This document shows positions 1-9,519 of a stretch of 64,000 nt of DNA, in pieces. The notes beneath the pieces are model-generated. The model worked only from the letters and a program-made list of their open reading frames with translations, had not been told where the DNA came from and did not search any database. A program made the translations under genes and the position numbers. The stretch comes from Abditibacteriaceae bacterium (lineage in GTDB: Bacteria > Armatimonadota > Abditibacteriia > Abditibacteriales > Abditibacteriaceae). Numbering within the stretch: the stretch's first letter is position 1; every line of letters starts with the position of its first letter. Location of the stretch: NCBI GenBank assembly GCA_019239895.1, contig JAFAZH010000021.1:83259-147258 (forward strand), written 5' to 3'.

Positions 1-3000
1 ACCAATTCCGGCAGTTTCAACGTGCAGGCTTCGACCAGTAATGCCGATGGTGGCTTAGGCGGTGGCACCGTCACCGCCACCATTACGGTTAATGCTGTAG
101 CCCACACGCCGAGTGTGACCAATGCCACGACGAATGAAGACACGCAGACCAGTTCTGGTTTGGTCATCAGCCGTAACGTGAATGATGGCACCGCGATAAC
201 CCACTTCAAAATAACAGGCATCAACAACGGAACGCTGTTCCAGAACGATGGCATCACACCGATTAATAACAACGCCTTTATTACTTTTGCGCAAGGCAAC
301 GCCGGACTCAAGTTCACGCCTGCCGCCAACTTCTTTGGCACTGGCAGCTTTGGCGTCCAGTCTTCCATTAGTAACAGTGATGCTGGCTTAGGGGGCAGCA
401 CCGTCACGGCCACTATCATCGTCAATCCAGTGGCGGATACACCCAGCGTCACTAACGCCACCACCAACATCAATACGCAAACGAGTTCTGGCTTAGTCAT
501 CACGCGCAATGTCGCCGATGGCACGGAAGTCACACACTTTAAGATTACCGGTATTACCAACGGCACATTGTTCCAGAACGATGGCACCACTGCGATCATT
601 AATGGTGACTTTATTAGCGTGGCGCAGGGGAGTGCGGGGCTTAAATTCACGCCCAATAATGGCACCAACTCCGGCAGTTTCAACGTGCAAGCTTCCATCG
701 GCAATACCGACGTGGGCTTGGGCGGCGCGGTGGCTACGGCAACCATTACCGTCAATCCGGTAGCTGATCTGAGCCTCACCAATGTGGATACCACCGACCC
801 GGTGAACGCCGGGGCTAACCTGACTTACAACATCACGCTTTCTAACAATGGCCCCAGTGACGCGACAACTGTGTCGCTCTCCGAGAGCGTACCCGCTAAT
901 ACCACTTTCGTCTCGTTCACCCAAACGGGGGGCGCCGCGACTTTCGCCCTCACTACGCCAGCCGTGGGCGCGGGGGGAGCGATCAGCGCGACTACAGGCA
1001 GCTTAGCGCATGGCACGAGTGCCACTTTCCAACTGGTGGTGCAAGTCAATGCCAACACCGCCAGTGGCACAACGCTCAGCAATACCGCCACCGCCACCAC
1101 CACGACCACCGATACCGACAGCACCAACAATAGCGCCACCGCGACGACAACGGTGAGCACCTCTGCCGATGTGGGCGTGACCAATACGGACGGTGTGACA
1201 AGTGTCAATGCGGGGGCCACGACAACATACACCTTAGTCGTGACCAACAACGGCCCCAGCGATGCCCAGAACGTCAGCCTCAGCGATGCGGTTCCGGCCA
1301 ACGCCACCTTTGTCTCCGCCGCTCAAACCGCTGGCCCGGCTTTCAACCTGTCTCCACCGACGGCAGGCGCTGGCGGCACCTTCTCGGCAAGCATCAGCAC
1401 GCTGCCCGCAGGTGGCGCGGCGACCTTCACCTTTACGGTGCAGGCCAAGTCGAGTGCAACGGGTAGTCTCGGCAATCTGGCAATCGTTGCCACGACCACA
1501 ACTGATGCGGTCTCTACTGATGACAGCGCCTCGGATGCTGATACCATCACCACCGGGGCCGATTTAAGCGTGACTAACACCGATGGCATAACGGTCGCCA
1601 ATGCGGGGGGCACCACGACTTATACCGTTGGGGTCACTAACAATGGCCCCAGCGATGCCCAGAACGTGCAACTCTCGGATGTCGTGCCCACCGGGGCAAC
1701 TTTTGTTTCGGCCTCCCAGACGGCTGGGCCAGCCTTCACCCTTACCAAGCCTATTGTGGGCGCGGGGGGCACTCTTCTCGGCACACTCAACACCCTGCCC
1801 CTGGCAACCGGGGCCACGGCGACCTTCCAGATGACAGTGCAGGTGAATGCGGGTGCGGTGGACGGCTCCACCCTCAGTAACACCACTGTGGTTGCCAGCA
1901 CCACAACGGATGCTGTTGCCAATAATAACAGCGTCACTGATGATGACACCATCACCACCGGGGCAGACTTGAGCGTGACGAACGGGGTGACGCCCAATCC
2001 AGTCAGTGTTGGCAGCAATCTGACTTATACCATCACGCTGCACAATGGCGGCCCCGGCAATGCCACGAGTGTGAGTGTGAGCGATACCCTACCGACTCAC
2101 ACCACCTTTGTCTCGTTGGGTCAGACGAGTGGCCCAACTTTTACCCTCGCCACTCCCGCCGCAGGCAGCACCGGCACCGTAACAGCGACTGCCGCGAACA
2201 TGGCCCCGAATGCGGATGCGGTCTTTAGTCTGATGGTCAAGGTAGACCTCAACACCGCCGACCAAACGATCCTCAGCGATACCGCCACGGCCTCCACGAC
2301 TGCCACCGACGCCATCTCCGCTAATAACAGCGCGACGGCGACAACTCTTACATCGAATCAGGCACCGGTGATTACCGTCCCCCCCGCGCAGATGACTAAT
2401 GAGAACGTGCCCTTGACGTTCTCGACGGCTGTGGGTAATGCCATTCGCGTGGGGGATGCCGAAGCGGGCAGCACGCCGCTATCACTCATTATCAAAGTGG
2501 GGCAGGGCACCTTAGTCCTCGGTAGCACGGCGGGCTTAACCTCTAACAGTGCTGGTAATGCAGGCAATACAAGTATAAGCTTGAGCGGGCCTTTAACCGC
2601 GCTTAATAATGCGCTCAACGGTTTGATCTTCACACCGAACACCAACTATAGTGGGCCAGACGCCCTCACCCTCGCGCTTAGTGATGGCAGCACTACCACC
2701 ACACGCAGCGTGCCCATCACCGTCAATTTCGTAGATACGCCTCCGGTGGCAGCGAATGGCAGTGTGACCACCCAGGAAGATACCGCGACGGCCATCACCT
2801 TGAAGGCGACGGATGCGGACAATCAGACCCTCACCTATATTGTGGTGACGCCACCGGCACATGGCACGCTCAGTGGCAGTGGCGCGAACCTAACTTATAC
2901 GCCCAACGCCAACTATAATGGCACCGACAGCTTCACCTTCAAAGCCAATGATGGAATGCTTGATTCCAACATCGCCACCATCAATATCAGTGTCACTCCC

Positions 3001-4851
3001 GTCAACGATGCCCCCGTCGCGCAGGATGATGCTTACTCGTCAACCGGACTCCAACCCTTGACAGTGGCGGCTCCCGGTGTGCTGGCCAACGATACGGATA
3101 TAGATGGCAACGCGCTGCACGCAGTGGTTGTATCGCAACCCACGCATGGCACCCTTGCCTTCAATGCGGACGGTTCCTTTACTTATGCTCCGGCTATTGG
3201 CTTTAATGGCACGGACAGCTTCACTTACAAAGCCAATGATGGCGCGGCTGATTCCAATATCGCCACCGTCACTCTCAACATTGGTGGCAACCCCGGCCAG
3301 AGCGTGACCCTGGGTCTGTCCAATAGCAGCGTGAGTGAAGGCACTCCGGTAACGGGCACCCTCACCCTCTCGCGCCCTTCGGCTACCGATGTGTCGGTGG
3401 CACTCTTGAGCAGTCAGACCAGTGTCGCCACCGTGCCAGCTTCCTTAACGATTCCGGCAGGACAGACTGGTGGCACCTTCACGATAAGCACCTTGAAGAA
3501 TCCCTTAGCCACTGGCGCACAGCAAGTCGCTATCAATGTCAACGCCGGTGACTACGGCACCTCTTCAGCTAACCTGACAGTGACCGATAACGAGACGCCT
3601 ACACTCACGCTCACGGTGGTGCCCAACGCTATCAACGAGAACTACGGCCCGGCAGCGGCTTTAGCCACCCTCACCCGCAACACGCCCACGGCTCAAGCTC
3701 TGCCTGTGGCACTACTCAACAGTAATCTCAAAGCCCTCAAAGTGCCTGCCTCTGTGGTCATTCCTGCCGGGGCAGCGTCCGTCACTTTCTTCGTGGCAGC
3801 GTTAGATAACCGCATCATCAACAAAGTCCAAACCGCCTTGCTCACCGCCCGCGCTACGAGTTTCAAGGATGGCACGGCTAAACTGACTATCGCTGATAAT
3901 GGCAAAGTCACCCGTGACCTGAAACTGAGCCTGACGAGTGGCACCACTTACATCGAGCAAGCCGGTGGACAGACGGTGACAGGCACTATTACTCTGAGTG
4001 GCATACCTCTGACCAAGAACTTAACCATTACTCTCGTCAGCAGCGACCCCAAGCGCCTGGTGGCTCCGGCCTCTGTCCTGTTGAAAGCAGGACAAGCCAA
4101 GGTAAATTTCTCGTTCCGTGTCTTAGATAACACGGTAGCCGATGGATCGCATCAAGTGTGGCTCACCGCTCGTTCGCTGGGCTTTGGCACCTCTGCCGTG
4201 CAAGTGACGATATTGGATAACGATGGCCCGGCCCTGAGCTTGAGTCTGCCTAAAACTTCGGTAGCCGAGAACGCTGGAAGTCTTACCGCCACTGTCACTC
4301 GACTACATGTGCCCACCACAGCAGCTTTAGCGGTCAGCCTGGCCAGTAGTGATAAGACACGAGTCACGGTGCCTGCAACTGTGACGATTCCGGCCAAGGC
4401 AGCGTCCGTCACCTTGAAGGTGACGGTCATCAATAACAAAGTAGTAGATGGCAATCACCTCATCACCCTCACTGCTGCCAAGTCGGGCTTCCTCGCGGGA
4501 ACGACCAAGTTGACGGTCTTAGACGATGATAAGGCTCCTGTCACCACACCGCGCTCAACAGCCGGGCTGTCCACGGCCACGGTTAGTGCCGCTAACGGTA
4601 TTCAACTGCACTTCACGGGTGCCCTTGATGCCGAAAGCGCGAGCGATGCCGCGCACTATGCTGTCACCGTCAACGGACAAGCGGTAACAGTGGAAAGCGC
4701 GGGCTATAATGCGGCGACCCACACCGTCATGCTGGGCTTGGCTAATGGCAGTGTGCAAGCGGGCGACAGAGTTAGCGTCCAGTGGAATGGCGTGTTAGAT
4801 GCGCGCGGCGCGGCGGTCATCGGACAGGCCGGGCCATTGGCAACGCGCTAA
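1..4851 (+). CDS. Giant repeat-built secreted/surface protein, C-terminal part (5' end outside window)
   Basis: The reading frame is open from base 1, so the true start lies upstream. The visible ~1,616 residues are made only of beta-sandwich repeats. First come about three ~98-residue units with the phrases NATTN and VTATI-VNP-VAD. Four DUF11-type repeats follow, each starting AD-(L/V)-(S/G)-(L/V)-TN and carrying NNGPSDA or a close variant. Next are cadherin/VCBS-like units (VLANDTDIDG, GTDSFT-KANDG), then four Calx-beta-like units (VPASVVIPAG and relatives, each ending DN). A final SwmB-like domain lies near residues 1515-1610. There is no LPXTG, PEP-CTERM or membrane anchor at the C-terminus. 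Proteins of this build usually act as adhesins or extracellular matrix. That role is inferred from architecture, not from a catalytic motif. Confidence 0.85.
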   Translation, partial: TNSGSFNVQASTSNADGGLGGGTVTATITVNAVAHTPSVTNATTNEDTQTSSGLVISRNVNDGTAITHFKITGINNGTLFQNDGITPINNNAFITFAQGNAGLKFTPAANFFGTGSFGVQSSISNSDAGLGGSTVTATIIVNPVADTPSVTNATTNINTQTSSGLVITRNVADGTEVTHFKITGITNGTLFQNDGTTAIINGDFISVAQGSAGLKFTPNNGTNSGSFNVQASIGNTDVGLGGAVATATITVNPVADLSLTNVDTTDPVNAGANLTYNITLSNNGPSDATTVSLSESVPANTTFVSFTQTGGAATFALTTPAVGAGGAISATTGSLAHGTSATFQLVVQVNANTASGTTLSNTATATTTTTDTDSTNNSATATTTVSTSADVGVTNTDGVTSVNAGATTTYTLVVTNNGPSDAQNVSLSDAVPANATFVSAAQTAGPAFNLSPPTAGAGGTFSASISTLPAGGAATFTFTVQAKSSATGSLGNLAIVATTTTDAVSTDDSASDADTITTGADLSVTNTDGITVANAGGTTTYTVGVTNNGPSDAQNVQLSDVVPTGATFVSASQTAGPAFTLTKPIVGAGGTLLGTLNTLPLATGATATFQMTVQVNAGAVDGSTLSNTTVVASTTTDAVANNNSVTDDDTITTGADLSVTNGVTPNPVSVGSNLTYTITLHNGGPGNATSVSVSDTLPTHTTFVSLGQTSGPTFTLATPAAGSTGTVTATAANMAPNADAVFSLMVKVDLNTADQTILSDTATASTTATDAISANNSATATTLTSNQAPVITVPPAQMTNENVPLTFSTAVGNAIRVGDAEAGSTPLSLIIKVGQGTLVLGSTAGLTSNSAGNAGNTSISLSGPLTALNNALNGLIFTPNTNYSGPDALTLALSDGSTTTTRSVPITVNFVDTPPVAANGSVTTQEDTATAITLKATDADNQTLTYIVVTPPAHGTLSGSGANLTYTPNANYNGTDSFTFKANDGMLDSNIATINISVTPVNDAPVAQDDAYSSTGLQPLTVAAPGVLANDTDIDGNALHAVVVSQPTHGTLAFNADGSFTYAPAIGFNGTDSFTYKANDGAADSNIATVTLNIGGNPGQSVTLGLSNSSVSEGTPVTGTLTLSRPSATDVSVALLSSQTSVATVPASLTIPAGQTGGTFTISTLKNPLATGAQQVAINVNAGDYGTSSANLTVTDNETPTLTLTVVPNAINENYGPAAALATLTRNTPTAQALPVALLNSNLKALKVPASVVIPAGAASVTFFVAALDNRIINKVQTALLTARATSFKDGTAKLTIADNGKVTRDLKLSLTSGTTYIEQAGGQTVTGTITLSGIPLTKNLTITLVSSDPKRLVAPASVLLKAGQAKVNFSFRVLDNTVADGSHQVWLTARSLGFGTSAVQVTILDNDGPALSLSLPKTSVAENAGSLTATVTRLHVPTTAALAVSLASSDKTRVTVPATVTIPAKAASVTLKVTVINNKVVDGNHLITLTAAKSGFLAGTTKLTVLDDDKAPVTTPRSTAGLSTATVSAANGIQLHFTGALDAESASDAAHYAVTVNGQAVTVESAGYNAATHTVMLGLANGSVQAGDRVSVQWNGVLDARGAAVIGQAGPLATR

Positions 4852-4881
4852 CTGGCTTCCCAACGTAAACTCAACACGGCA

Positions 4882-4911
4882 GCGGCATTAGGTTTGATGC
4901 CGCCGTCCGGT
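4882..4911 (+). terminator. Probable intrinsic terminator after the giant surface protein
   Basis: GCGGCAT pairs with ATGCCGC around an 8-nt loop. The stem extends imperfectly on both sides and is followed by TTTT. It lies about 30 bp past the stop of the upstream gene and before the convergent Uma2 gene. Confidence 0.5.
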
Positions 4912-4950
4912 TTTGGCTTGCCGGAGAGGGGCAGCACGCCCAGGAGGTCT

Positions 4951-5550
4951 TCAATTTTCGGGCAATAGCAGCAAACCAGAGGGCAAGTCTAAACGGTCAT
5001 AGATTTCTGCCAGGGGCAGTTCGAGGTCAAGCTCTGGCAGGGCCAGGGCGTGTTCAAGCTGGTTGTAGCTGCGCACCATCCACAGGTCTGCGGCGCTGCG
5101 CTGATAGTGCTCAACGCGCACCCGGTCTTGGGCAATCAGCACATAGTCGGTCAGCGACGGGATTTGTTTATACTGATCGAACTTGTCGGTGCGGTCGTGG
5201 CGCTCCGTGGCGGGTGAAAGGACTTCCAGAATGACGTGCGGGTTCAGCAGGCTCTGCGGATCATGCTCGTCATAGCGTTCCGGCGGACAGACAATAAGGG
5301 TATCCGGGTAAGTGAACAAACCCGTCGCAGCCACCTTCACCCGCTGATCGCTGCCCACGCCCCGGCAAGACCGCCCCCGCAGACGGCTGCCAATGGCAAT
5401 CAAGACATTGGAATTGATAAGGCAATGTGTTGGTGACGCGCCCGCCATCGCATAGATGCGCCCGTTAAAGTATTCATGCTTGAGGGGAGAGGCGGCTTCC
5501 TGCTCTAAGTATTCCGCCTCCGTTATAAAATGTGCCGCCACAGCGCGCAT
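4951..5550 (-). CDS. Uma2 family (DUF820) PD-(D/E)XK nuclease-like protein
   Basis: This ~199-residue protein has the Uma2 pattern: FITEAEYLEQE near the N-terminus, KHEYFNGRIYAMAGAS, then YPDTLIVCPPE and EVLSPATERHDRTDKFDQY, and YVLI before a hydrophobic C-terminal strand. Uma2 proteins have a restriction-endonuclease-like fold. They are strongly expanded in Cyanobacteria, Chloroflexota and related phyla, and their cellular role is unknown. The start was placed at the ATG at 5550 because GGAGGTC lies 7 nt upstream; a GTG at 5568 is in frame but would contain that ribosome binding site. The gene stands alone and converges on the surface-protein gene. Confidence 0.85.
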   Translation of the reverse strand: MRAVAAHFITEAEYLEQEAASPLKHEYFNGRIYAMAGASPTHCLINSNVLIAIGSRLRGRSCRGVGSDQRVKVAATGLFTYPDTLIVCPPERYDEHDPQSLLNPHVILEVLSPATERHDRTDKFDQYKQIPSLTDYVLIAQDRVRVEHYQRSAADLWMVRSYNQLEHALALPELDLELPLAEIYDRLDLPSGLLLLPEN

Positions 5551-5899
5551 GGTTGCGACCTCCAGCACTACAGTTTAACGCGCTGTGTCGCTACTGGCTG
5601 CACCAGGCTCAGGCTGCGGGTTCTTTGCCACTGCGACGCACACCATTAACCTTGCTCTACCCGATGGTGCAGCTAGGCAGGAGATAGCGTGATAGTGAGT
5701 TGGCAGGACTTGCGGGGTGGCGGGGCCGCTCCCTCACTGGCTCGATGGGAGCAATAATAGCTCATTGAGCGTGGCTTTGGTCGCAAGCTTTAAGAGTCAT
5801 GGCAGATTGCCGTAACTCCTGGGCTATTTATGTCGCAAAAGTCTTGGCGCAGGGATGGTAAAGACTGCTAAACTCAGTCCACCTGAGGGGGTTTATGGC
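5551..5899. other. Intergenic region between divergent genes, no gene seen
   Basis: About 350 bp separates the Uma2 gene (minus strand) from the transglutaminase gene (plus strand). I see no convincing ORF, RNA or hairpin here. It should hold both divergent promoters. Confidence 0.5.
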
Positions 5900-7048
5900 A
5901 TGAGGGGACGGTTTTTATTAATTGTATTGAGCCTGGCAGTGGGATACCCCGCATACGCTCAGGATGTCACCCCTGAAGAGCCAGTTGCTCCCGCAACACA
6001 GTCGCCTTACGCGCAAACAACACTTAGCCCGGCGGTGGCTTATGGTGGTTTTAAGACTTACCACATCACCATGACCACCCGCCTCGTCATCCCTAACGAT
6101 GGCCGAACTGTGACGGGTCTGCGAGTGTGGCACGCCATGCCGCCCGCTCAACCCTGGAGCAATACGGATACCAGTTTGGGAGCGACGGACATAAGTTGCT
6201 CACCGGCGACAGCCATTGCGCACCACGACGCGAAGTGGGATGCCTACAGCCGCCTCTGGAACATAACACAGCCTTTGCCACGGGGTGTGCCGCTTAACTT
6301 CTCCTCGCAATTGACCGTCAGGTCGGCGGCGCGTAGTCTTAAGGTGGCGGGTCTGCACGTTAAGTGGCCGGAGAACTTCACCCCACCCCAGGATGTGCCC
6401 GATGATATAGCGAAAGTGGCCGATGCTATCAAAGCGACCCACGATCCCATTACGGCGGTCGTCGAATTCTGCCGTGTCATAGCCCACGAAATCCAGTATG
6501 ATGCCTCTGTGCCCTATCCGCCGTCTGATATTGACTCTATTTTGCGCTATCGCCGGGGACATTGCGGCCATCGTTTCGCGGTCTTTAAACGTTTGTGCTA
6601 CAGGGTTGGCATACCAGTGCGCTCCATAGTCGGTTTGAATCTTGGGGTGCCTGATGGCTTACACGGCAGTCTGGCGGCGATTCGCGCCGATTACACCAAT
6701 GTGCATACCTGGGGCGAAGTTTACTTTGAAGGTGTTGGCTGGGTCGAAGTCGAACCCGCTGCCACTAAGAACCCTTATTATATTCCGGCCCGCTACATTC
6801 AGAACAACAGATGGTATCAGAATTATGTGGTGTGGGTTAACGAAAATAACAAATGGAAAATGACGAAATGGGACAATACTAACGGCCACTACACCTCAGA
6901 ATATAACCTCGCTAACACCATCTCCTTCAAATTCAGTGCCACGCCCTCGGCACCGTCCACAACGATTGCCGCCCCTGCCGGGCCTGGCGAAGCTCAAGAC
7001 ACTGCTGCGGTTGAAAAGCCCACCTCCGATCCGGCTCTCGTCCCTTGA
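5900..7048 (+). CDS. Exported transglutaminase-like (cysteine protease fold) protein
   Basis: A Sec signal peptide (MRGRFLLIVLSLAVGYPAYA) is followed by a beta-rich domain and a transglutaminase core. The catalytic Cys is in RRGHCGH and the His in NVHTWGEVYFEGVGW. The usual third acidic residue falls in VEVEPA, so it appears to be Glu rather than Asp. Such proteins act outside the membrane as peptidases or cross-linkers. The ATG at 5900 was preferred because GAGGGGG lies about 9 nt upstream and it starts a proper signal peptide; an in-frame ATG at 5855 is possible. The stop nearly abuts the next gene, an M48 protease, so the two probably form an operon for envelope protein processing. Confidence 0.8.
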   Translation: MRGRFLLIVLSLAVGYPAYAQDVTPEEPVAPATQSPYAQTTLSPAVAYGGFKTYHITMTTRLVIPNDGRTVTGLRVWHAMPPAQPWSNTDTSLGATDISCSPATAIAHHDAKWDAYSRLWNITQPLPRGVPLNFSSQLTVRSAARSLKVAGLHVKWPENFTPPQDVPDDIAKVADAIKATHDPITAVVEFCRVIAHEIQYDASVPYPPSDIDSILRYRRGHCGHRFAVFKRLCYRVGIPVRSIVGLNLGVPDGLHGSLAAIRADYTNVHTWGEVYFEGVGWVEVEPAATKNPYYIPARYIQNNRWYQNYVVWVNENNKWKMTKWDNTNGHYTSEYNLANTISFKFSATPSAPSTTIAAPAGPGEAQDTAAVEKPTSDPALVP

Positions 7049-7053
7049 AACAA

Positions 7054-8424
7054 ATGCCCCGTGTACTCCTACTGCTCACTGGCTGCGCGGTGGTCTTTGT
7101 GTCTCTCTGCTGTCGGATAGGCGTAGCACGAACGCCACAACCGGCACAGCCCGCACCTGGTGTTAGACGCCCACAGGCGCACCAGGATCAGATGCACGAA
7201 ACTAAGGCTCCACAATCTCAGGCTGTAGGAAAACGGAGTCTTAGCGGCCCCATCATTGTGCCAGCACCCAGCGCCAAGGCGGTGCAGTATTATCGCAGTG
7301 GCAACGCCTTGTGGGTGGTTAACGAAGTCTGGGGCTTTCTGGTGCCTGCGGCGTTTCTGTTTACGGGCTTCTCGGCGCGGCTGCGCAGTTGGGCGCAACG
7401 TCTGGGCCGCAAGTGGATTTTTACTGTTGGGCTTTATTTTGCATCATTTAGTGGCATTACCTTTATCGTAGATTTGCCACTTTCCTATTACCAGACATTT
7501 CTTCGCCAGCACGCCTATGGCCTCTCTAACCAAACGCTGGCGAAGTGGGTGGGGGATAGTCTCAAGGATTTGGGCGTAGGGGTAGTAAGTGGTTGTCTGG
7601 TGGCGTGGGCGGTCTACTGGCTCGTGCGCCAAAGCCCGCGCCGTTGGTGGCTCTATGCGGCGGCGCTCTCGATTCCTTTTACCTGCTTTTCGATGCTGGT
7701 GGTGCCGCTGTGGATTGACCCGCTTTACAACAAGTTTGGGCCGATGCAGGACAAGGTTTTAGAAGCGAAGATTCTATCTCTTGCGCATCGCGCGGGCATC
7801 GAGAACAGTCGTGTTTATGAAGTCAATAAGAGCGAGGACACCAAAGCGATTAACGCTTATGTGACGGGCTTTGGCAGCAGCAAGCGGATTGTCTTATGGG
7901 ACACGTCTATTAAAAAGCTTAATGAGCGCGAACTGCTGTTTGTTATGGGCCACGAGATGGGGCACTATGTTTTAGGCCATATTGTGTGGGGCATTTTTCT
8001 GTCGTCGTTCGCGGTGCTATTCGCTTTGTTCGCGGTGGATCGTCTCTCCAATAGATTGATTGGCCGCTACTCCACACGGTTTGGTTTCAATCAACTCTCC
8101 GACATCGCCTCCTTACCTCTCGTTTTCCTGGTGGTGCATGGTTTGTATCTGGTGGTGAATCCGGTGGTGTTTGCCTACACGCGCCACATCGAGCACGAAG
8201 CCGACCGCTTTGGGCTGGAAATCACCCGTGACAACCACGACGCTGCGACTGCGTTTGTGAAAATGCAAACCGAGAACCTCAGCATCCCGCGCCCCGGCTG
8301 GCTCTTTAAAGTCTGGCGCTCCACGCACCCGCCCCTGGGCGAGCGCATTGACTTCTGCAACACTTATCGGCCCTGGGCCACCGGGCAGCCGCTGCGCTAC
8401 GGGCATCTCTTTAAGAACCCTTAG
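7054..8424 (+). CDS. M48 family zinc metalloprotease, Ste24-like integral membrane peptidase
   Basis: The zinc motif is GHEMGHYVLGH (HExxH). The third ligand is probably the first Glu in EHEADRFGLE further on. Several membrane helices surround the catalytic site. The segment NAYVTGFGSSKRIVLWDT before the motif is typical of Ste24/CAAX-protease-type M48 enzymes. The N-terminus has a hydrophobic segment and a Pro/Gln-rich stretch. The stop of the upstream gene overlaps a TTG at 7045 that is in frame with the ATG at 7054, so either start gives tight coupling to the transglutaminase-like gene. The likely role is membrane-protein quality control or proteolytic maturation. Confidence 0.88.
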   Translation: MPRVLLLLTGCAVVFVSLCCRIGVARTPQPAQPAPGVRRPQAHQDQMHETKAPQSQAVGKRSLSGPIIVPAPSAKAVQYYRSGNALWVVNEVWGFLVPAAFLFTGFSARLRSWAQRLGRKWIFTVGLYFASFSGITFIVDLPLSYYQTFLRQHAYGLSNQTLAKWVGDSLKDLGVGVVSGCLVAWAVYWLVRQSPRRWWLYAAALSIPFTCFSMLVVPLWIDPLYNKFGPMQDKVLEAKILSLAHRAGIENSRVYEVNKSEDTKAINAYVTGFGSSKRIVLWDTSIKKLNERELLFVMGHEMGHYVLGHIVWGIFLSSFAVLFALFAVDRLSNRLIGRYSTRFGFNQLSDIASLPLVFLVVHGLYLVVNPVVFAYTRHIEHEADRFGLEITRDNHDAATAFVKMQTENLSIPRPGWLFKVWRSTHPPLGERIDFCNTYRPWATGQPLRYGHLFKNP

Positions 8425-8538
8425 CCTAAAGCTCCAATGCTTAGCAGGAAGACAGGGAGCCAGGAGAGCAGGAAAAGAAGGGGAGTGTTAGCGGCTTTTG
8501 ATGCTGAGGTTAAGGAGAGAGTAAAATGTTAGTTACTC

Positions 8539-9333
8539 ATGGTCTTTCAACACCGTCGCGTGGCAACTTTCTTTATCCAACTTACTATTGCTGTCTTGCT
8601 TACACTGTGCAGTCTCGGCTGCCACCGACGAGGCACGACTGGCCCCATCTTTGATGTGCCGTCTCTGCTGGGCAAGAACATAGATGAAGTGACAGCAGCT
8701 TTGCATGGGGCCACCGTGACGGACGTAGCTCCTAACGGTCAATCCTCTGGCGACAACCAACTCGCGCAACGCGATTTCCACAAAGGGGGCCAGACGCTGC
8801 ACGTTACTTATAAAACGGGCAGCAAGAAAGTAACCGAGTTTGCTATGGAGGTTGATGCCAAAACGGGTTCGGTTAAGGATGATGACAAAGCTACCTTTCT
8901 GTCCCTCGCCAATCTTAAAGCCGACGATGCACGCTATAGCATCGAATTGACCGAAGACCCCAACAAAGTATTTGCTTTCACGGGCATCAAAGTCACGCCG
9001 AACCCGGTGTCGCATCATGTGGTGTTTAGCGTTACTGGCACCGAGTTTATGACCACGATGACCTATGCCTTACGCACCAATGGCAGTGATGTCAAAACGG
9101 AAACCGTGCAAAACCTGCCGCCCTGGAAGGTGGAAAGCGATGTCACGGTGGCGGCGGCGGATGATACGACGCTGAGCTTGGGAGCTATGCCTTATACCGG
9201 AGAAGCCTTCAGCCCCAACCGCATTCCGCTGCCTGCCGATTACAAGGTCACGCTGCAAATTATCGTGGATGGCAAGGTGCGGGGTGAAGCCACCTCTACA
9301 GGGTTTGCGACCAACTGCGCGGCCCAACTGTAA
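8539..9333 (+). CDS. Lipoprotein of unknown function
   Basis: The N-terminus has basic residues, a hydrophobic stretch and the lipobox LGC, giving a lipidated Cys near residue 28. The mature part is soluble and beta-rich. It has an N-terminal stretch resembling stability-type small domains (LLGKNIDEVTAALHGATV) and a C-terminal half resembling an Ig-like sandwich. I do not recognise a family. AAGGAGAG lies 18-25 nt upstream, rather far for this ATG, so the start is uncertain. Confidence 0.7.
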   Translation: MVFQHRRVATFFIQLTIAVLLTLCSLGCHRRGTTGPIFDVPSLLGKNIDEVTAALHGATVTDVAPNGQSSGDNQLAQRDFHKGGQTLHVTYKTGSKKVTEFAMEVDAKTGSVKDDDKATFLSLANLKADDARYSIELTEDPNKVFAFTGIKVTPNPVSHHVVFSVTGTEFMTTMTYALRTNGSDVKTETVQNLPPWKVESDVTVAAADDTTLSLGAMPYTGEAFSPNRIPLPADYKVTLQIIVDGKVRGEATSTGFATNCAAQL

Positions 9334-9335
9334 GT

Positions 9336-9401
9336 GGGAAGGCCCTCACCCCGGGCCCCTCTCCCAATACTGGGAGAGGGGCCCGGGGTGAGGGCCTTCC
9401 C
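9336..9401. repeat. Perfect 31-bp hairpin, C/G-rich dispersed repeat and possible terminator
   Basis: The arms at 9336-9366 and 9371-9401 are exact reverse complements around the loop ATAC. The core CCCTCACCCC-GGGCCCCTCTCCCA recurs in diverged form at 50.24-50.42 kb. It begins 2 bp after the stop of the lipoprotein gene. There is no T-run, so it is better described as a REP-like palindrome that may also stop transcription. Confidence 0.85.
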
Positions 9402-9519
9402 CGCTGCCGCACCCTAAACCTACCCTTGTCAGAAGCCGAAGGATGGGATCAGAGCGTGGAGGGACTTGACTGCCTGGTTACAGCACGGCCTAAGTCAGAA
9501 TACGTTAAAATTAAAGAGC

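Noticed and set aside
825..2043. Long minus-strand and alternative-frame ORFs within the giant surface protein
   Set aside because: They mirror the low-stop, repetitive Ala/Thr/Val-coding strand. The plus-strand frame has clear domain structure throughout.
4951..5550. Uma2 protein as part of a restriction-modification system
   Set aside because: No methylase or specificity gene is adjacent, and Uma2 proteins are usually solitary and of unknown role.
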